From contig NZ_JROG01000004.1 of NCBI RefSeq assembly GCF_000786215.1, forward strand, positions 806,001-870,000: a stretch of DNA of 64,000 nucleotides, written 5' to 3'. The notes under the pieces are model-generated. The model saw only the letters and a list, made by a program, of their open reading frames with translations, was not told the DNA's origin and searched no databases. Source of the DNA: Sphingomonas sp. 35-24ZXX (GTDB lineage Bacteria; Pseudomonadota; Alphaproteobacteria; Sphingomonadales; Sphingomonadaceae). Position 1 is the stretch's first letter. Each line of letters begins with the position of its first letter. Below are positions 54,701 through 63,235 of the stretch, one piece after another. The position numbers and the translations under genes were made by a program.

Positions 54701-55251
54701 GAGCGCTTGAGCGCCTCGTCCATGTCCTCGCCCAGCACGAACTGGTTGCCGAGCTCTTTCATCGCCCGGCGCACGGCGGCGCGGATCACCGGCTCGCCCA
54801 GCCGCTTGATGGCGCCGCGCAACGCATCGAGCGGCCCCTTGCTGACCGATCCTTCGAGCACCGATTGCGTCATCGACAGCGCGAAGGTGCTGGCGTTGAC
54901 CAGAGTGTGTTCCGACTTGCCGAAGTGCTCGCGCCAGTTCGCCGGGCTGATCTTGTCCTCGATCAGATCATCGATCGTTTCGGCATCGGGCACGCGCAGC
55001 AGCGCTTCTGCCAGCGTCATCAGCGCCAGCCCCTCGTCCGAAGACAGGCCGTACTGGCCGAGGAAGCTTTCCATCAGCGTGGGGCCGGAGGCAGCGCGGA
55101 CATCCTCGACCACGCGGACCGCGCGCGCGCGGATACGAGCGCGCAATTCGGGCGAGGGGGCGTAATGCGCCATCAGATAATCGAGCACCGCGCCTTCATC
55201 GGCACGGTGATGGGCGCGCACGGCATCGCGCAGCGCAAGCAATTGGGTCAT
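51766..55251 (-). CDS. putA: Bifunctional proline dehydrogenase/P5C dehydrogenase
   Basis: A 1161-residue enzyme that oxidises proline to glutamate in two steps. Helical N-terminal arm, then the FAD-dependent PRODH barrel ([62 protein letters not shown]), then the aldehyde dehydrogenase ([15 protein letters not shown]; catalytic Glu in [14 protein letters not shown]; catalytic Cys in [14 protein letters not shown]). A C-terminal conserved flap completes it. There is no ribbon-helix-helix domain, so it is not a self-regulating trifunctional PutA. Confidence 0.96.
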   Translation of the reverse strand: MTQLLALRDAVRAHHRADEGAVLDYLMAHYAPSPELRARIRARAVRVVEDVRAASGPTLMESFLGQYGLSSDEGLALMTLAEALLRVPDAETIDDLIEDKISPANWREHFGKSEHTLVNASTFALSMTQSVLEGSVSKGPLDALRGAIKRLGEPVIRAAVRRAMKELGNQFVLGEDMDEALKRSRKWAAEGATFSYDMLGEAALTFPDADRYFAAYMNAIRAIADAAKTDDMRTNPGLSIKLSALYPRYEMSKADECVPALADRVLELARAARDARIGLNIDAEEAYRLGMSLDIIKMVLNDPTLAGWDGLGVVVQAFGKRASFVIDWLYGLAESLDRKIMVRLVKGAYWDSEIKRAQVDGVPDFPVFTSKAATDISYICCAAQLLKLTDRIYPQFATHNAHSVAAILEMAGNRDDFEFQRLHGMGEPLHNALLRNEKVRSRIYAPVGRHKELLAYLVRRLLENGANSSFVNQLANHAVPAEAIAADPFEQLEAARAEADAKIIRPAALYAPARVNSHGWDLANRADLNAFLEARSAFADHQWHAAPIIVGTPSAAAQERALFSPANPDRQIGMIRDASAEQAASAIAAARPWDAPVTERAATLGRAADLMEARHGEIFALLAHEAGKCAPDAIAELREAVDFLRYYAAEALANPADAPRGIITCISPWNFPLAIFTGQIAAALAAGNAVLAKPAEQTPLIAHLATQLLHQAGVPAHALQLMPGPGRVIGTALTSNPAIAGTCFTGSTATAQAIHRAMADHCDPQAMLIAETGGLNAMIVDSTALPEQAVRDIVASAFQSAGQRCSALRMLYVQRDIADSLKEMLFGAMDALTLGDPWWLANDVGPVIDPAAREKIAAHIEAARREGRLLKQLEAPETGWFVGPAAIAVGGIEDLAEEIFGPVLHIATFEAGEIDALVDRINARGYGLTFGLQTRIDSRVEQVTARVHAGNMYINRNQIGAVVGAQPFGGEGLSGTGPKAGGPRYLPRFAAAPGPQLDLPPLTRIAARGEVEAALAALPRVTELPLDTLTMPGPTGESNVLSTYARGRVLCLGPTVEAAIAQAQAAQSEGCASLIVVPGAKGPHAIDGFIERADLAQIAGFDAVAAWSTSDDQRAIRKALAARDGAILPLFTEEHFAQRCVHERHVCIDTTAAGGNVSLLA

Positions 55252-55412
55252 GGGTTGCGGCCTTTTCCGGGGAGGACCATGGCGGTGCCCTTACAGATAT
55301 TTGCAGGCATTTGAAGCCTTGCAACGGGGCTGCGGCAACAAAGCGGTGGGTTGCCGTCTCAAACCGCCTCGAAAACCGCAAAAATCGCTATGCACGGCCA
55401 AATGTTACAGAT

Positions 55413-56567
55413 ATGCGACCGTTTCATGACGGGGAACATGTCATTCGCCAGATAGCCGCCTTGCCTTACCGCACCGCGCGCGACGATGTGAACGCGCCGG
55501 TGACCATCCTGCTGGTGACCTCGCGCGAGACGCGCCGCTGGGTGCTGCCCAAGGGCAACATGATTGAAGGGCTGCAACCGCATGCCGCTGCGGCGCACGA
55601 GGCCGAGGAAGAGGCTGGCGTCAAGGGCGCGGCCTGCCCGACCCCGCTGGGCAGCTATCGCTATCGCAAGAAGCGCAAGAACGGCGCGATGCTCAATGTC
55701 GATGTCGAGGTGTTTCCGTTCTCGGTCACCGATGTGCTCGACGAATGGGAAGAGCAGGACCAGCGCGACCGACAATGGTTCTCGCTGGAAGAGGCAGCGC
55801 AACTGGTCGACGAGCCTGAGCTGTCCGAGCTGATCCGTCGTTTCCGCGCCAGCGAATCCGACAGGCGCATCGCCAAGAGTGGATTTGTCCTCGATACGCA
55901 GAAAGCCTCTCCGAAAATGGCCGTATTCCAGTGGGTTCAGGCACTGCTGCCCAAGCAGGGCAACTTCTTCGAACTGTTCGAGGCGCACGCGCTGACCCTG
56001 CTTTCGGGTTCGAACGCCCTGGCGCGGCTGCTGAACGGCGGACCCGGCATGCGCGACCATATCCAGGAACTGGTCGAGCGCGAGCACGAGGCAGACCAGA
56101 TCACCCGCGAAGTGCTGCAGACCGTGCGCCGCACCTTTCTGACGCCGTTCGATCGCAGCGCCATTACCAGCCTGATCGCCGCGATGGACGATGCGATCGA
56201 CGAGATGCAGAAGACCGCAGGCGCGATCGATCTGTACGAGGTCACCGAGTTCAAGCAGGAAATGAAGGATATCGCGGCGATCATCGTCGATTGCGCGCGG
56301 ATCACGGTCGAGGCGTTGCCGCTGCTGCGCCAGGTCAACCGCAACGCGCATCGGCTGCACGAACTGACCGAGCGGCTGGTGACGATGGAAGGCCATGCCG
56401 ACGAGATTCATGCGCGCGGGTTGAAGGCGCTCTACAAGCAGCATGGCGAGACCAGCCCGCTCCGGTTCATCGTCGAACGCGAGCTGTTCACGCATCTCGA
56501 GCGTGTGGTCGACCGGTTCGAGGATGTCGCCAACGAGATCGACGGCCTCGTGATCGACCACGCCTGA
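55413..56567 (+). CDS. Fusion of DIPP-like Nudix hydrolase and DUF47/PhoU-like domain
   Basis: A 384-residue single chain. Residues 1-145 resemble diphosphoinositol-polyphosphate/Ap6A-type Nudix enzymes: RRWVLPKG (41-48), Nudix box G48-x5-L54-x7-H62-E63-x2-E66-E67-x-G69, and VLDEWEEQDQRDRQWFSLEEA like the DIPP downstream helix. The box keeps the metal-binding glutamates but has Leu for the first Glu and His for the Arg. Residues about 172-384 are DUF47 (LLPKQGNFFELFEAHA..., EREHEADQITREVL, ITSLIAAMDDAIDEMQ), a PhoU-like partner of Pit transporters. No stop separates the parts; Met169 could be an internal start. The pit gene follows 18 bases later. Confidence 0.85.
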   Translation: MRPFHDGEHVIRQIAALPYRTARDDVNAPVTILLVTSRETRRWVLPKGNMIEGLQPHAAAAHEAEEEAGVKGAACPTPLGSYRYRKKRKNGAMLNVDVEVFPFSVTDVLDEWEEQDQRDRQWFSLEEAAQLVDEPELSELIRRFRASESDRRIAKSGFVLDTQKASPKMAVFQWVQALLPKQGNFFELFEAHALTLLSGSNALARLLNGGPGMRDHIQELVEREHEADQITREVLQTVRRTFLTPFDRSAITSLIAAMDDAIDEMQKTAGAIDLYEVTEFKQEMKDIAAIIVDCARITVEALPLLRQVNRNAHRLHELTERLVTMEGHADEIHARGLKALYKQHGETSPLRFIVERELFTHLERVVDRFEDVANEIDGLVIDHA

Positions 56568-56585
56568 TCGGTCGGCGCTGCCCTC

Positions 56586-57593
56586 ATGGAAACCACCATC
56601 ATTGCCATGCCGCTGCTGATCGCGTTGATCGCGCTTGCGCTGGCGTTCGACTTTCTCAACGGACTGCATGACGCGGCGAACTCGATCGCCACCGTGGTCT
56701 CGACGCGGCTGCTCAAGCCGGTCCACGCGGTGCTGTTTGCCGCCTTCTTCAATTTCGCTGCGTACTGGGTGTTCGGGCTCAAGGTGGCCGAGACGATCGG
56801 CAAGGGCATCATCGATGTCGATATCGTCAACCCGCAGGTGATCTTCGGGGCGCTGGTCGGTGCGATGTTCTGGAATGTCGTGACCTGGTGGAAGGGCATA
56901 CCATCGTCCTCGAGCCATGCGCTGATCGGCGGGCTGATCGGCGCGGGAGTGACGCGTGCCGGACTGGACGGCATCGTCTGGTCGGGCGTGCTCAAGACCG
57001 CATCGGCGATCGTTCTGTCGCCGACGATGGGGATGATCCTGTCGATCCTGCTGGTGGTGGTGACGTCGTGGTTCTTCCTGCGCGCCACCGCCAGGCGGGC
57101 CGAAGGCGCATTCAAGACGCTGCACCTGATCTCGTCGGCCGCCTATTCGCTGGGCCATGGTGCCAATGATGCCCAGAAGACGATGGGGCTGATCACGGTG
57201 CTGCTCTATTCGCAGGGCATGCTCGATGGCGAGTTCGCGGTGCCGCAATGGGTGGTGCTGAGCTGCTATGTCGCGATCGCGCTGGGCACGTTGTCCGGCG
57301 GGTGGAAGATCATCGAGACGATGGGCACGCGGATCACCAAGCTGTCGCATCACCAGGGCTTCTGCGCGTCTGCCGGGGGCTCGGTGATGCTGTTTGCCGC
57401 CACGGGCCTTGGCATCCCCGTATCGACCACGCACACGATCACCGGCTGCGTCGTCGGCGTCGGCGCGGCGCGTCGTGCATCGGCGGTGCGCTGGGGCGTG
57501 GCCGGCCGGGTGGTGATCGCCTGGCTGATCACCATCCCCGCCTCGGCGGCGGTCGGCGCCTTGTTCTACTGGTTGACGACGATCTGGGGTTGA
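56586..57593 (+). CDS. Inorganic phosphate transporter (PiT family)
   Basis: A 335-residue membrane protein with about ten helices and the duplicated PiT signatures: FDFLNGLHDAANSIATVVSTR at the N-terminus, SLGHGANDAQKTMG in the middle and GIPVSTTHTITGCVVGVG near the end. It would import phosphate by proton or cation symport with low affinity. It follows the Nudix-DUF47 gene by 18 bases, so the pair form an operon; DUF47 proteins are known partners of Pit. Confidence 0.94.
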   Translation: METTIIAMPLLIALIALALAFDFLNGLHDAANSIATVVSTRLLKPVHAVLFAAFFNFAAYWVFGLKVAETIGKGIIDVDIVNPQVIFGALVGAMFWNVVTWWKGIPSSSSHALIGGLIGAGVTRAGLDGIVWSGVLKTASAIVLSPTMGMILSILLVVVTSWFFLRATARRAEGAFKTLHLISSAAYSLGHGANDAQKTMGLITVLLYSQGMLDGEFAVPQWVVLSCYVAIALGTLSGGWKIIETMGTRITKLSHHQGFCASAGGSVMLFAATGLGIPVSTTHTITGCVVGVGAARRASAVRWGVAGRVVIAWLITIPASAAVGALFYWLTTIWG

Positions 57594-57597
57594 GCGC

Positions 57598-57625
57598 CGA
57601 CGGCGTCGATCAGATGACGCCGACG
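57598..57625. terminator. Hairpin at the pit/spt convergent junction
   Basis: CGACGGCGTC and GACGCCGACG pair with one mismatch across an 8-base loop, just after the pit stop and overlapping the 3' end of spt. It could act as a weak bidirectional terminator although no T run follows. Confidence 0.3.
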
Positions 57626-58809
57626 TCCTTTCCAGCCGCCTCGAAGATGCCGAGGATCTGCGTGACCTGTTCAGCCGAGTGCTCCGCGCACAGCGAGCAG
57701 CGCAGCAGCGTCATGCCGGCAGGGGTTGCGGGCGGGCGGGCGAGATTGACGTAGAGGCCGCGGTCGAGCAGCGCTTCCCACATCTGCGCGCCTTTGAGCA
57801 TATCGGTCATGATCACCGCGATGATGCCGCTCTGTGCTTCGGGCGTACCGAGCTGGAAGCCGAGATCGCGCAGCCCCTGATGCAGCCGCTTGGAATTCTC
57901 CCACAGGTGCGCGCGCTTGTTGCCGGCGTGCATCAGCTTGCGGATGCTGGTTGCGGCGGTGGCGACCACCGACGGCGGCAGGCTGGCGGTGAACACATAG
58001 GGGCGGCAGACGAGGCGCAGCACCTCGAACTTGGGATGGTTGGAGACGCAGAAGCCGCCGACGGTGCCGACCGACTTGCTGAACGTGCCGATGATGAAAT
58101 CGACATCGTCCATCACGCCGGCAGCCTCCGCCACGCCGCGGCCGTTCTCGCCGATAAAGCCCATCGAATGCGCCTCATCAACCAGCACCATCGCGCCAGC
58201 CGCCTTGGAGATGGCGACCATTTCCTTGAGCGGCGCGATATCGCCGAGCATCGAATAGACGCCTTCGAGCACAACCAGCTTGCCCGCTTCAGCAGGAAGG
58301 CGCTTCAGCCGCTTTTCCAGCGCCTCGACGTCATTATGGCGGAAGGCGACGATCTGCGCATTGCCCAGCGCACAGCCGTCATAGATCGAGGCATGGCTGT
58401 CGATGTCGAGGATGATGTAATCGTCCTTGCCCGCCATCGTCGAGATGATGCCGAGGTTCGCCTGGTATCCGGTGGAAAAGACCATCGCATGGTCCATCCC
58501 GTAGAATTCCTTCAGCGCTTCCTCGCAATCGCGGTGCCCGGCATAGGTGCCGTTGAGCACGCGGCTACCGGTGGTACCCGATCCGAAATTGTCGAGCGCG
58601 GCCTTGCCTGCATCGAGCACGTCGGGATCGAAGGTCATGCCCATGTAGTTGTAGGTGCCCAGCAGGATCGTTTCCTTGCCGTTGCACATCGCAACCGTGG
58701 GCGATTTGACCGATTCCATGACCAAGGCATAGGGATCGCGCACGCCATGCGAGAGCAGGGCTTCGCGCTCGCCAATCAGGGCGTCGAACTTGGAAAACAG
58801 GTCGGTCAT
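57610..58809 (-). CDS. spt: Serine palmitoyltransferase
   Basis: A 399-residue alpha-oxoamine synthase that condenses serine with a C16 acyl donor to 3-ketosphinganine, the first step of sphingolipid synthesis. Motifs match the soluble homodimeric Sphingomonas enzyme: TYNYMGMTFDPDV, GSGTTGSRVLNGTYAGH, the Asp/His pair in LVDEAHSMGFIG and the PLP lysine in GTFSKSVGTVGGF. The C-terminal VNLARPPATPAGMTLLRCS is typical of SPT rather than BioF. It lies 57 bases downstream of a dedicated acyl carrier protein. Confidence 0.94.
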   Translation of the reverse strand: MTDLFSKFDALIGEREALLSHGVRDPYALVMESVKSPTVAMCNGKETILLGTYNYMGMTFDPDVLDAGKAALDNFGSGTTGSRVLNGTYAGHRDCEEALKEFYGMDHAMVFSTGYQANLGIISTMAGKDDYIILDIDSHASIYDGCALGNAQIVAFRHNDVEALEKRLKRLPAEAGKLVVLEGVYSMLGDIAPLKEMVAISKAAGAMVLVDEAHSMGFIGENGRGVAEAAGVMDDVDFIIGTFSKSVGTVGGFCVSNHPKFEVLRLVCRPYVFTASLPPSVVATAATSIRKLMHAGNKRAHLWENSKRLHQGLRDLGFQLGTPEAQSGIIAVIMTDMLKGAQMWEALLDRGLYVNLARPPATPAGMTLLRCSLCAEHSAEQVTQILGIFEAAGKDVGVI

Positions 58810-58866
58810 GGGGTCATTCTCTGATGGGGAAAGCCGGGATAGGAACTGGCAGGCTTGCAGATGGGG

Positions 58867-59106
58867 TCAGGCGGTGAGCTTTTCCACCGCAGCCACGAGC
58901 TGGCCGACGGTTTCGATCTCGGCCTGCATGTTCATGGTGATGATGATGTCGAACTCATCCTCGATCGCCGCGACGAAATCCATCACCGTCAGGCTGTCCC
59001 ATTCGAGATCTGACGCAAAGGTGGTGCTTTCGGTCAGCGCGACACCCTTTTTGTTGAAGGGTTCGATCTGCGCAGCAATGCGGTCGTAGATGGCGGTGTC
59101 GGTCAT
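58867..59106 (-). CDS. Acyl carrier protein of sphingolipid synthesis
   Basis: A 79-residue acyl carrier protein with the phosphopantetheine serine in LEWDSLTVMDFV. The start at 59106 (MTDTAIYDRIAAQ) is chosen. It precedes spt on the same strand, as the specialised ACP does in Caulobacter and other sphingolipid-making alphaproteobacteria, and probably supplies palmitoyl-ACP to SPT. It differs clearly from the housekeeping AcpP, whose motif is GADSLDTVEL. Confidence 0.92.
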   Translation of the reverse strand: MTDTAIYDRIAAQIEPFNKKGVALTESTTFASDLEWDSLTVMDFVAAIEDEFDIIITMNMQAEIETVGQLVAAVEKLTA

Positions 59107-59237
59107 GCGTCTCTTTCGTTCGTATCTGGGCTCCGCCATGCCGGGGGAATGCGGCAACATCGCGGCAGCTTGTTGCAGCCAGAAGGGCAGTGCGGTGTCG
59201 CTTGTCAAGCGCAGTGCTGCTGTGTCATCAATCTGTC

Positions 59238-59846
59238 ATGAGAGAGGGTGTCACTGAAAACCGAGTCGAATCGCCGCGTAAGGCGATCCCCAGCCCTTGG
59301 CCGCAAACGCCGCACACCTTTTCGCCGCACGCCATCCACCTGATCCGCACCTCGGTGCAGACCAATCTCGCATTGAGCCAGATGGCCGATCAGAAGGCCA
59401 GCATCCTGATGGGCGCGACCTTCGTGGTGTTCACCATTTCGGTCGGGCAGGCGCGCACCGGCAACTTCACCTTGCCGCTGATTGTGCTGGCGATGTTCGC
59501 CTTCCTCTCGGCGATGTGTGCGGTGTTCGCCATCCTGCCGTCGGTGCGCGGGGCACCCAAACCAAGCGGGCAGGTACCCAGCGGATCGACCAACTTCATG
59601 TTCTTCGGCAATTTCTCGGCCATGGCAGAGGATGACTTTGCCGATCTGGTGATCGATCAGCTGCATGCTGACGAGACGATCTTCCGCACGATGCTGCGCG
59701 ATGTCCATCAGAACGGCATGGTGCTGCAGCACAAGAAATACCGCTATCTGGGCCATGCGTACCGCATCTTCCTGATCGGACTGACGCTGACCTTCGCGCT
59801 GTTTCTTGTCGAGATGGCGCTGGGACGCTCGCTGCTTACGCTTTGA
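59238..59846 (+). CDS. Membrane protein of the Pycsar-effector-like (PycTM/DUF5706) family
   Basis: A 202-residue protein. After a Pro-rich N-terminus comes IRTSVQTNLALSQMADQKASILMG, then two membrane helices (FVVFTISVGQ; LIVLAMFAFLSAMCAVFAIL), a soluble loop (about 105-165) and a final membrane helix (YRIFLIGLTLTFALFLVEMAL). The pattern matches the PycTM/DUF5706 fold of Pycsar effectors. No nucleotide cyclase is adjacent. It diverges from the sphingolipid ACP gene and overlaps the 3' end of the SDR gene by 11 bases. ATG 59238 is used; no good ribosome binding site is visible. Confidence 0.75.
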   Translation: MREGVTENRVESPRKAIPSPWPQTPHTFSPHAIHLIRTSVQTNLALSQMADQKASILMGATFVVFTISVGQARTGNFTLPLIVLAMFAFLSAMCAVFAILPSVRGAPKPSGQVPSGSTNFMFFGNFSAMAEDDFADLVIDQLHADETIFRTMLRDVHQNGMVLQHKKYRYLGHAYRIFLIGLTLTFALFLVEMALGRSLLTL

Positions 59847-60750
59847 GCCAGCCCTGGGCGCGGTACCAGCGCGCCGTCTCCGCCAGCCCCTGACGCGTCG
59901 GAATTTCGGCCTGCCACAGCTGGGTGGAGGGTTGCTTGTGCGGATCGGCGGTCCAGTCGCTGTGGGCGATATAGCGGGCGCGATCGGGGGTCAGCTTGGC
60001 GGTCTTGCCGCGCAGCAGCCGGTCGCCCCTGGCGGCGAGATGCAGCGCGAACTTGGGCGTGCTGAACGAGCGCACCTTGCGGCCCACAGCGTCCCCCAGA
60101 GCATCGGCAAAGGCGGCATGACTCCATCCGCTCGCCATGCCATCATCAACCTCGTAGATCGCCTGCGGGTCGCCCGACCCTGCGGCCAGTCGCACCAGAA
60201 GCCTGGCCAGATCGGCGACATGCACGACCGACATCCGCCCACCTGGCGGCAGCATCACCACGCCGCGCGCAGCCATGCGGAACAGGTCGAGCATCTCGGT
60301 ATCTCCAGGGCCATAGACCGCGGGGGGGCGCACCATCAGCCAGTCGAGCCCGGACGCAGTCACCCGCGTCTCGGCTTCGGCCTTGGACCAGCAGTAATTC
60401 GACAGCGCAGGCTCGCGCGCAGCGAGCGAAGAGACGTGCACAAAGCGCGCGACGCCCGCCGCTTTCGCCGCCGCCAGCATGTTTTCGGTGCCGGTGATGT
60501 TGCCCGCGACAAAGCCTGCGCGATCGGGCGCGTTGACCACGCCGGCGATGTGCAGCACGCAATCCGCGCCTTCGCACAGCCGCGTCAGGCCTGCGACATC
60601 GTCCAGCGTCCCTTCGATCCAGGTCACGCCTTCGCGCGCCGGCTGCGGCCTGCGGGTGAGCGCGCGGACCTGGTGGCCAAGCCCCAGCGCCACATCGATC
60701 GTCGCACCGCCGACAAAGCCGGTGCCGCCGGTCATCGCAATCACGCTCAC
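59836..60750 (-). CDS. NAD-dependent SDR, candidate 3-ketosphinganine reductase
   Basis: A 304-residue extended short-chain dehydrogenase: TGGTGFVGGATIDVAL binds NAD(P), and the YxxxK pair is in SNYCWSKAEAETRV. Proteins of this type (CerR in Caulobacter) reduce 3-ketosphinganine in bacterial ceramide synthesis and are found with spt and its ACP, as here. GTG at 60750 overlaps the proB stop (GTGA). The assignment to this step is inference from neighbourhood and family. Confidence 0.75.
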   Translation of the reverse strand: MSVIAMTGGTGFVGGATIDVALGLGHQVRALTRRPQPAREGVTWIEGTLDDVAGLTRLCEGADCVLHIAGVVNAPDRAGFVAGNITGTENMLAAAKAAGVARFVHVSSLAAREPALSNYCWSKAEAETRVTASGLDWLMVRPPAVYGPGDTEMLDLFRMAARGVVMLPPGGRMSVVHVADLARLLVRLAAGSGDPQAIYEVDDGMASGWSHAAFADALGDAVGRKVRSFSTPKFALHLAARGDRLLRGKTAKLTPDRARYIAHSDWTADPHKQPSTQLWQAEIPTRQGLAETARWYRAQGWLKA

Positions 60751-61895
60751 AGCAGCACCATCTGGTCGCGGTGGACCAGCGCGCTGCGCGGGGCATGGCC
60801 CAGTATTTCGGCAATCGCATCGCTGCGCAGCCCGGTGATCCGCGCCGCATCGGTGGCGTCATATTCGCTGAGGCCCCGCGCGATCGTCTCGCCGTTGATC
60901 GTGGCGATCTCGACGACATCGCCGCGCGCAAAGCGGCCTTCAACAGCGGTGGCGCCTGCGGCCAGCAGGCTGGAGCCCTTGGCAAGTGCGGCGGCTGCGC
61001 CTGCGTCCACCACGATGCGCCCGCGCGCGGTCATGCGGCCTGCCAGCCACAATTTGCGGCCCTTGCCCAGCTTGCCCGCGGTAAACACGGTGCAGCGCCC
61101 GCCTTGCGCCAGCCGGTCGAGCGGGTGGTCGTGGGTGCCGTTGGCGATGGCGAGATGCGCGCCCGCGCTGGTCGCGATCCGCGCGGCCTCGAGCTTGGAC
61201 AGCATGCCGCCCGACCCCATTCCCGAAGCCGAGCCGCCATCGGCCATCGCGCGGATGCGGGCATCGATCCGCGCCACGCTCTCGACCAGGCGGGCGTCGG
61301 GGTCGTTCTTCGGATTGGTGGTGTAGAGCCCGTCGACATCGGACAGCAGCACCACGCCGCCGGCGCCTGCGGCCTGCGCGATCCGCGCGGCCAGCCGGTC
61401 ATTGTCGCCGAAGCGGATTTCCTCGGTCGCGACCGAATCATTCTCGTTGATCACCGGCACGACGCCAAGCGCGATCAGCCGGCGCAGCGTGGCCGAGGCA
61501 TTGAGGAAGCGCCTGCGGTCTTCCAGATCGTCGAGCGTCACCAGCATCTGTGCTGCGGTGATCGTGTGCGCGCCGAGCAGTTCGGCCCAGCACTGGCTGA
61601 GTGCGATCTGGCCGGTGGCGGCCGCCGCCTGGGCGTCCTCGAGGCTGGCGCGGCCGCCCTTGGGCAGGCCCAGCCGCCGCGCGCCCAGCGCGATCGCACC
61701 GGAAGAGACGATCACAACCCGTTGGCCGTCTGCAATGCGTGCGGCGATATCCGCCACCAGCGAGGCCAGCCAGTCGCGCCGCACCGTGCCATCGGGCGCC
61801 ACCAGCAGCGCCGAGCCGACCTTCACCACCAGCACCGGGCAGGCGGCGGGGGAGAGCGGAGCGGGGGGAGAGGGGGAGGCGGCGGCTGCGGTCAT
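60747..61895 (-). CDS. proB: Glutamate 5-kinase
   Basis: A 382-residue enzyme for the first step of proline synthesis. VVKVGSALLVAPDGTVRR is the N-terminal phosphate loop, VIVSSGAIALGARRLG and NENDSVATEEIRFGDND are the glutamate/ATP sites of the amino-acid kinase fold; a C-terminal PUA domain follows (from about residue 290). It overlaps the following SDR gene by four bases and follows obgE at 132 bases, with a repeat in between. Confidence 0.95.
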   Translation of the reverse strand: MTAAAASPSPPAPLSPAACPVLVVKVGSALLVAPDGTVRRDWLASLVADIAARIADGQRVVIVSSGAIALGARRLGLPKGGRASLEDAQAAAATGQIALSQCWAELLGAHTITAAQMLVTLDDLEDRRRFLNASATLRRLIALGVVPVINENDSVATEEIRFGDNDRLAARIAQAAGAGGVVLLSDVDGLYTTNPKNDPDARLVESVARIDARIRAMADGGSASGMGSGGMLSKLEAARIATSAGAHLAIANGTHDHPLDRLAQGGRCTVFTAGKLGKGRKLWLAGRMTARGRIVVDAGAAAALAKGSSLLAAGATAVEGRFARGDVVEIATINGETIARGLSEYDATDAARITGLRSDAIAEILGHAPRSALVHRDQMVLL

Positions 61896-61915
61896 CGTTC
61901 TACTTCATACTTCTC

Positions 61916-61998
61916 CGTCATTCCCGGGAAAGCGGGAATCCCGCTTTCTCTTCCACGAACGGCTGAAGAGCGGGACCCCCGCCTTCGCGGGGGTGACA
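61916..61998. repeat. Dispersed palindromic repeat, copy 3 (long form)
   Basis: Begins CGTCATTCCCGGGAAAG and ends CTTCGCGGGGGTGACA, with inner arms (GGAATCCCGCTTTCT / GAGCGGGACCC). Same architecture as 5805-5877 and same outer ends as 10426-10453. Located between obgE and proB. Confidence 0.75.
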
Positions 61999-62027
61999 GG
62001 CGAGACAGGCGATGCGAATGGGTGCAC

Positions 62028-63086
62028 TCAAACCGGCGACCATGTCCCCGGTTCGTTGTCCGCATTCGGATCGACGCCCTCCGGCTTTTCGGTCGCGGTA
62101 TCGTGCGGCAGATATTCGAGCAGGGCGTCGAACAGGTCCGAAATCCCCGCACCGGTCGCGCCAGAGACGGGGAACACTCGGTCGGCTCCGGCAGCCATGA
62201 GTTCGGCGGAAAAGTGTTTCATCAGCTCGTCGTCGAGCAGGTCGCCCTTGTTGAGTGCGACCAGCTTGGGCTTCTCGTCGAGCCCGGCCCCATAGTTTTC
62301 CAGCTCGCCATCGACCACGCGCATCGCTTCGACCGGATCGTCGCCATGCGCGTCGATCAGATGGATCAGCACCCGGCAGCGCTCGATATGGCCCAGGAAC
62401 CGGTCGCCGATGCCGGCGCCGTCGGCCGCGCCTTCGATCAGACCGGGAATGTCGGCCAGCACGAATTCGCGGTTGCGGTGCTGCACCACGCCCAATTGCG
62501 GGCGCAAGGTGGTGAACGGATAGTCGCCGACCTTCGCCTGGGTGTTGGTCACCTGGTTGATGAAGGTCGATTTACCAGCGTTGGGCAGGCCCACCAGCCC
62601 GGCATCGGCCATCAGCTTCAGCCGCAGCCAGACATACATTTCGCGGCCGGGATAGCCGGGGCCATGCTGGCGCGGGGTGCGGTTGGTGCTGCTGGAATAG
62701 CTGAGGTTGCCGCGACCGCCATCGCCGCCGCGCAAAAAGGTGATCCGCTGGCCGGCATGGGTGAAGTCGGCGAGCACCTCTTCCTTGTCCTCGCTGAGGA
62801 TCTGCGTGCCCACCGGCACCTTGATCACCAGATCGTCGCCGCCCGCGCCGGTGCGGTTGCGGCCCATGCCGCCATTGCCGCGCTTGGCCTTGAAATGCTG
62901 GGTGTAGCGAAAGTCGATCAGCGTGTTGAGGCCGCTGATCGCTTCGAAGATGATATCGCCGCCCTTGCCGCCATTGCCGCCGTCAGGGCCGCCATATTCG
63001 ACATATTTTTCGCGGCGGAAGGACACCGCGCCCTGTCCGCCCGTACCGGAGCGTATGAAAATCTTGGCTTGATCGAGAAAATGCAT
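62028..63086 (-). CDS. obgE: Obg/CgtA GTPase
   Basis: A 352-residue GTPase acting in ribosome assembly and stress control. Glycine-rich OBG domain (FIRSGTGGQGAVSFRREKY; GGKGGDIIFEA) from residue 1 to 158, then the G domain: G1 GLPNAGKSTFINQVT, G3 DIPGLIEGAADG, G4 NKGDLL (NKxD), G5 SGATGAG. The start at 63086 (MHFLDQAKIF) is family-typical. Short Obg-specific tail. Confidence 0.96.
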   Translation of the reverse strand: MHFLDQAKIFIRSGTGGQGAVSFRREKYVEYGGPDGGNGGKGGDIIFEAISGLNTLIDFRYTQHFKAKRGNGGMGRNRTGAGGDDLVIKVPVGTQILSEDKEEVLADFTHAGQRITFLRGGDGGRGNLSYSSSTNRTPRQHGPGYPGREMYVWLRLKLMADAGLVGLPNAGKSTFINQVTNTQAKVGDYPFTTLRPQLGVVQHRNREFVLADIPGLIEGAADGAGIGDRFLGHIERCRVLIHLIDAHGDDPVEAMRVVDGELENYGAGLDEKPKLVALNKGDLLDDELMKHFSAELMAAGADRVFPVSGATGAGISDLFDALLEYLPHDTATEKPEGVDPNADNEPGTWSPV

Positions 63087-63196
63087 GGCCGCGCCCCTAA
63101 CGGAAAGCGGCGGCAAACACCAGTGCCAGCGAGCGATGCGCCACATTGCCTGCGTCAGGGCGGTACAGCGCGGCGGCGCAAATTACGCGCGACCCC

Positions 63197-63226
63197 TTGC
63201 CTGCGCCCCGCGAAATACGATATTCC
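63197..63226 (+). promoter_or_regulatory. Predicted clpS promoter
   Basis: TTGCCT (63197-63202), 18 bases, TATTCC (63221-63226). Transcription would start near 63233, only about 3 bases from the clpS ATG at 63236, so the mRNA may be nearly leaderless; no Shine-Dalgarno sequence is seen. Confidence 0.35.
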
Positions 63227-63235
63227 GGTGCATCT

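Noticed and set aside
51538-55314. Very long open frame on the plus strand opposite putA
   Set aside because: It is the antisense shadow of putA, a common effect of GC-rich codon bias; its translation has no domain, and the putA reading frame has all motifs.
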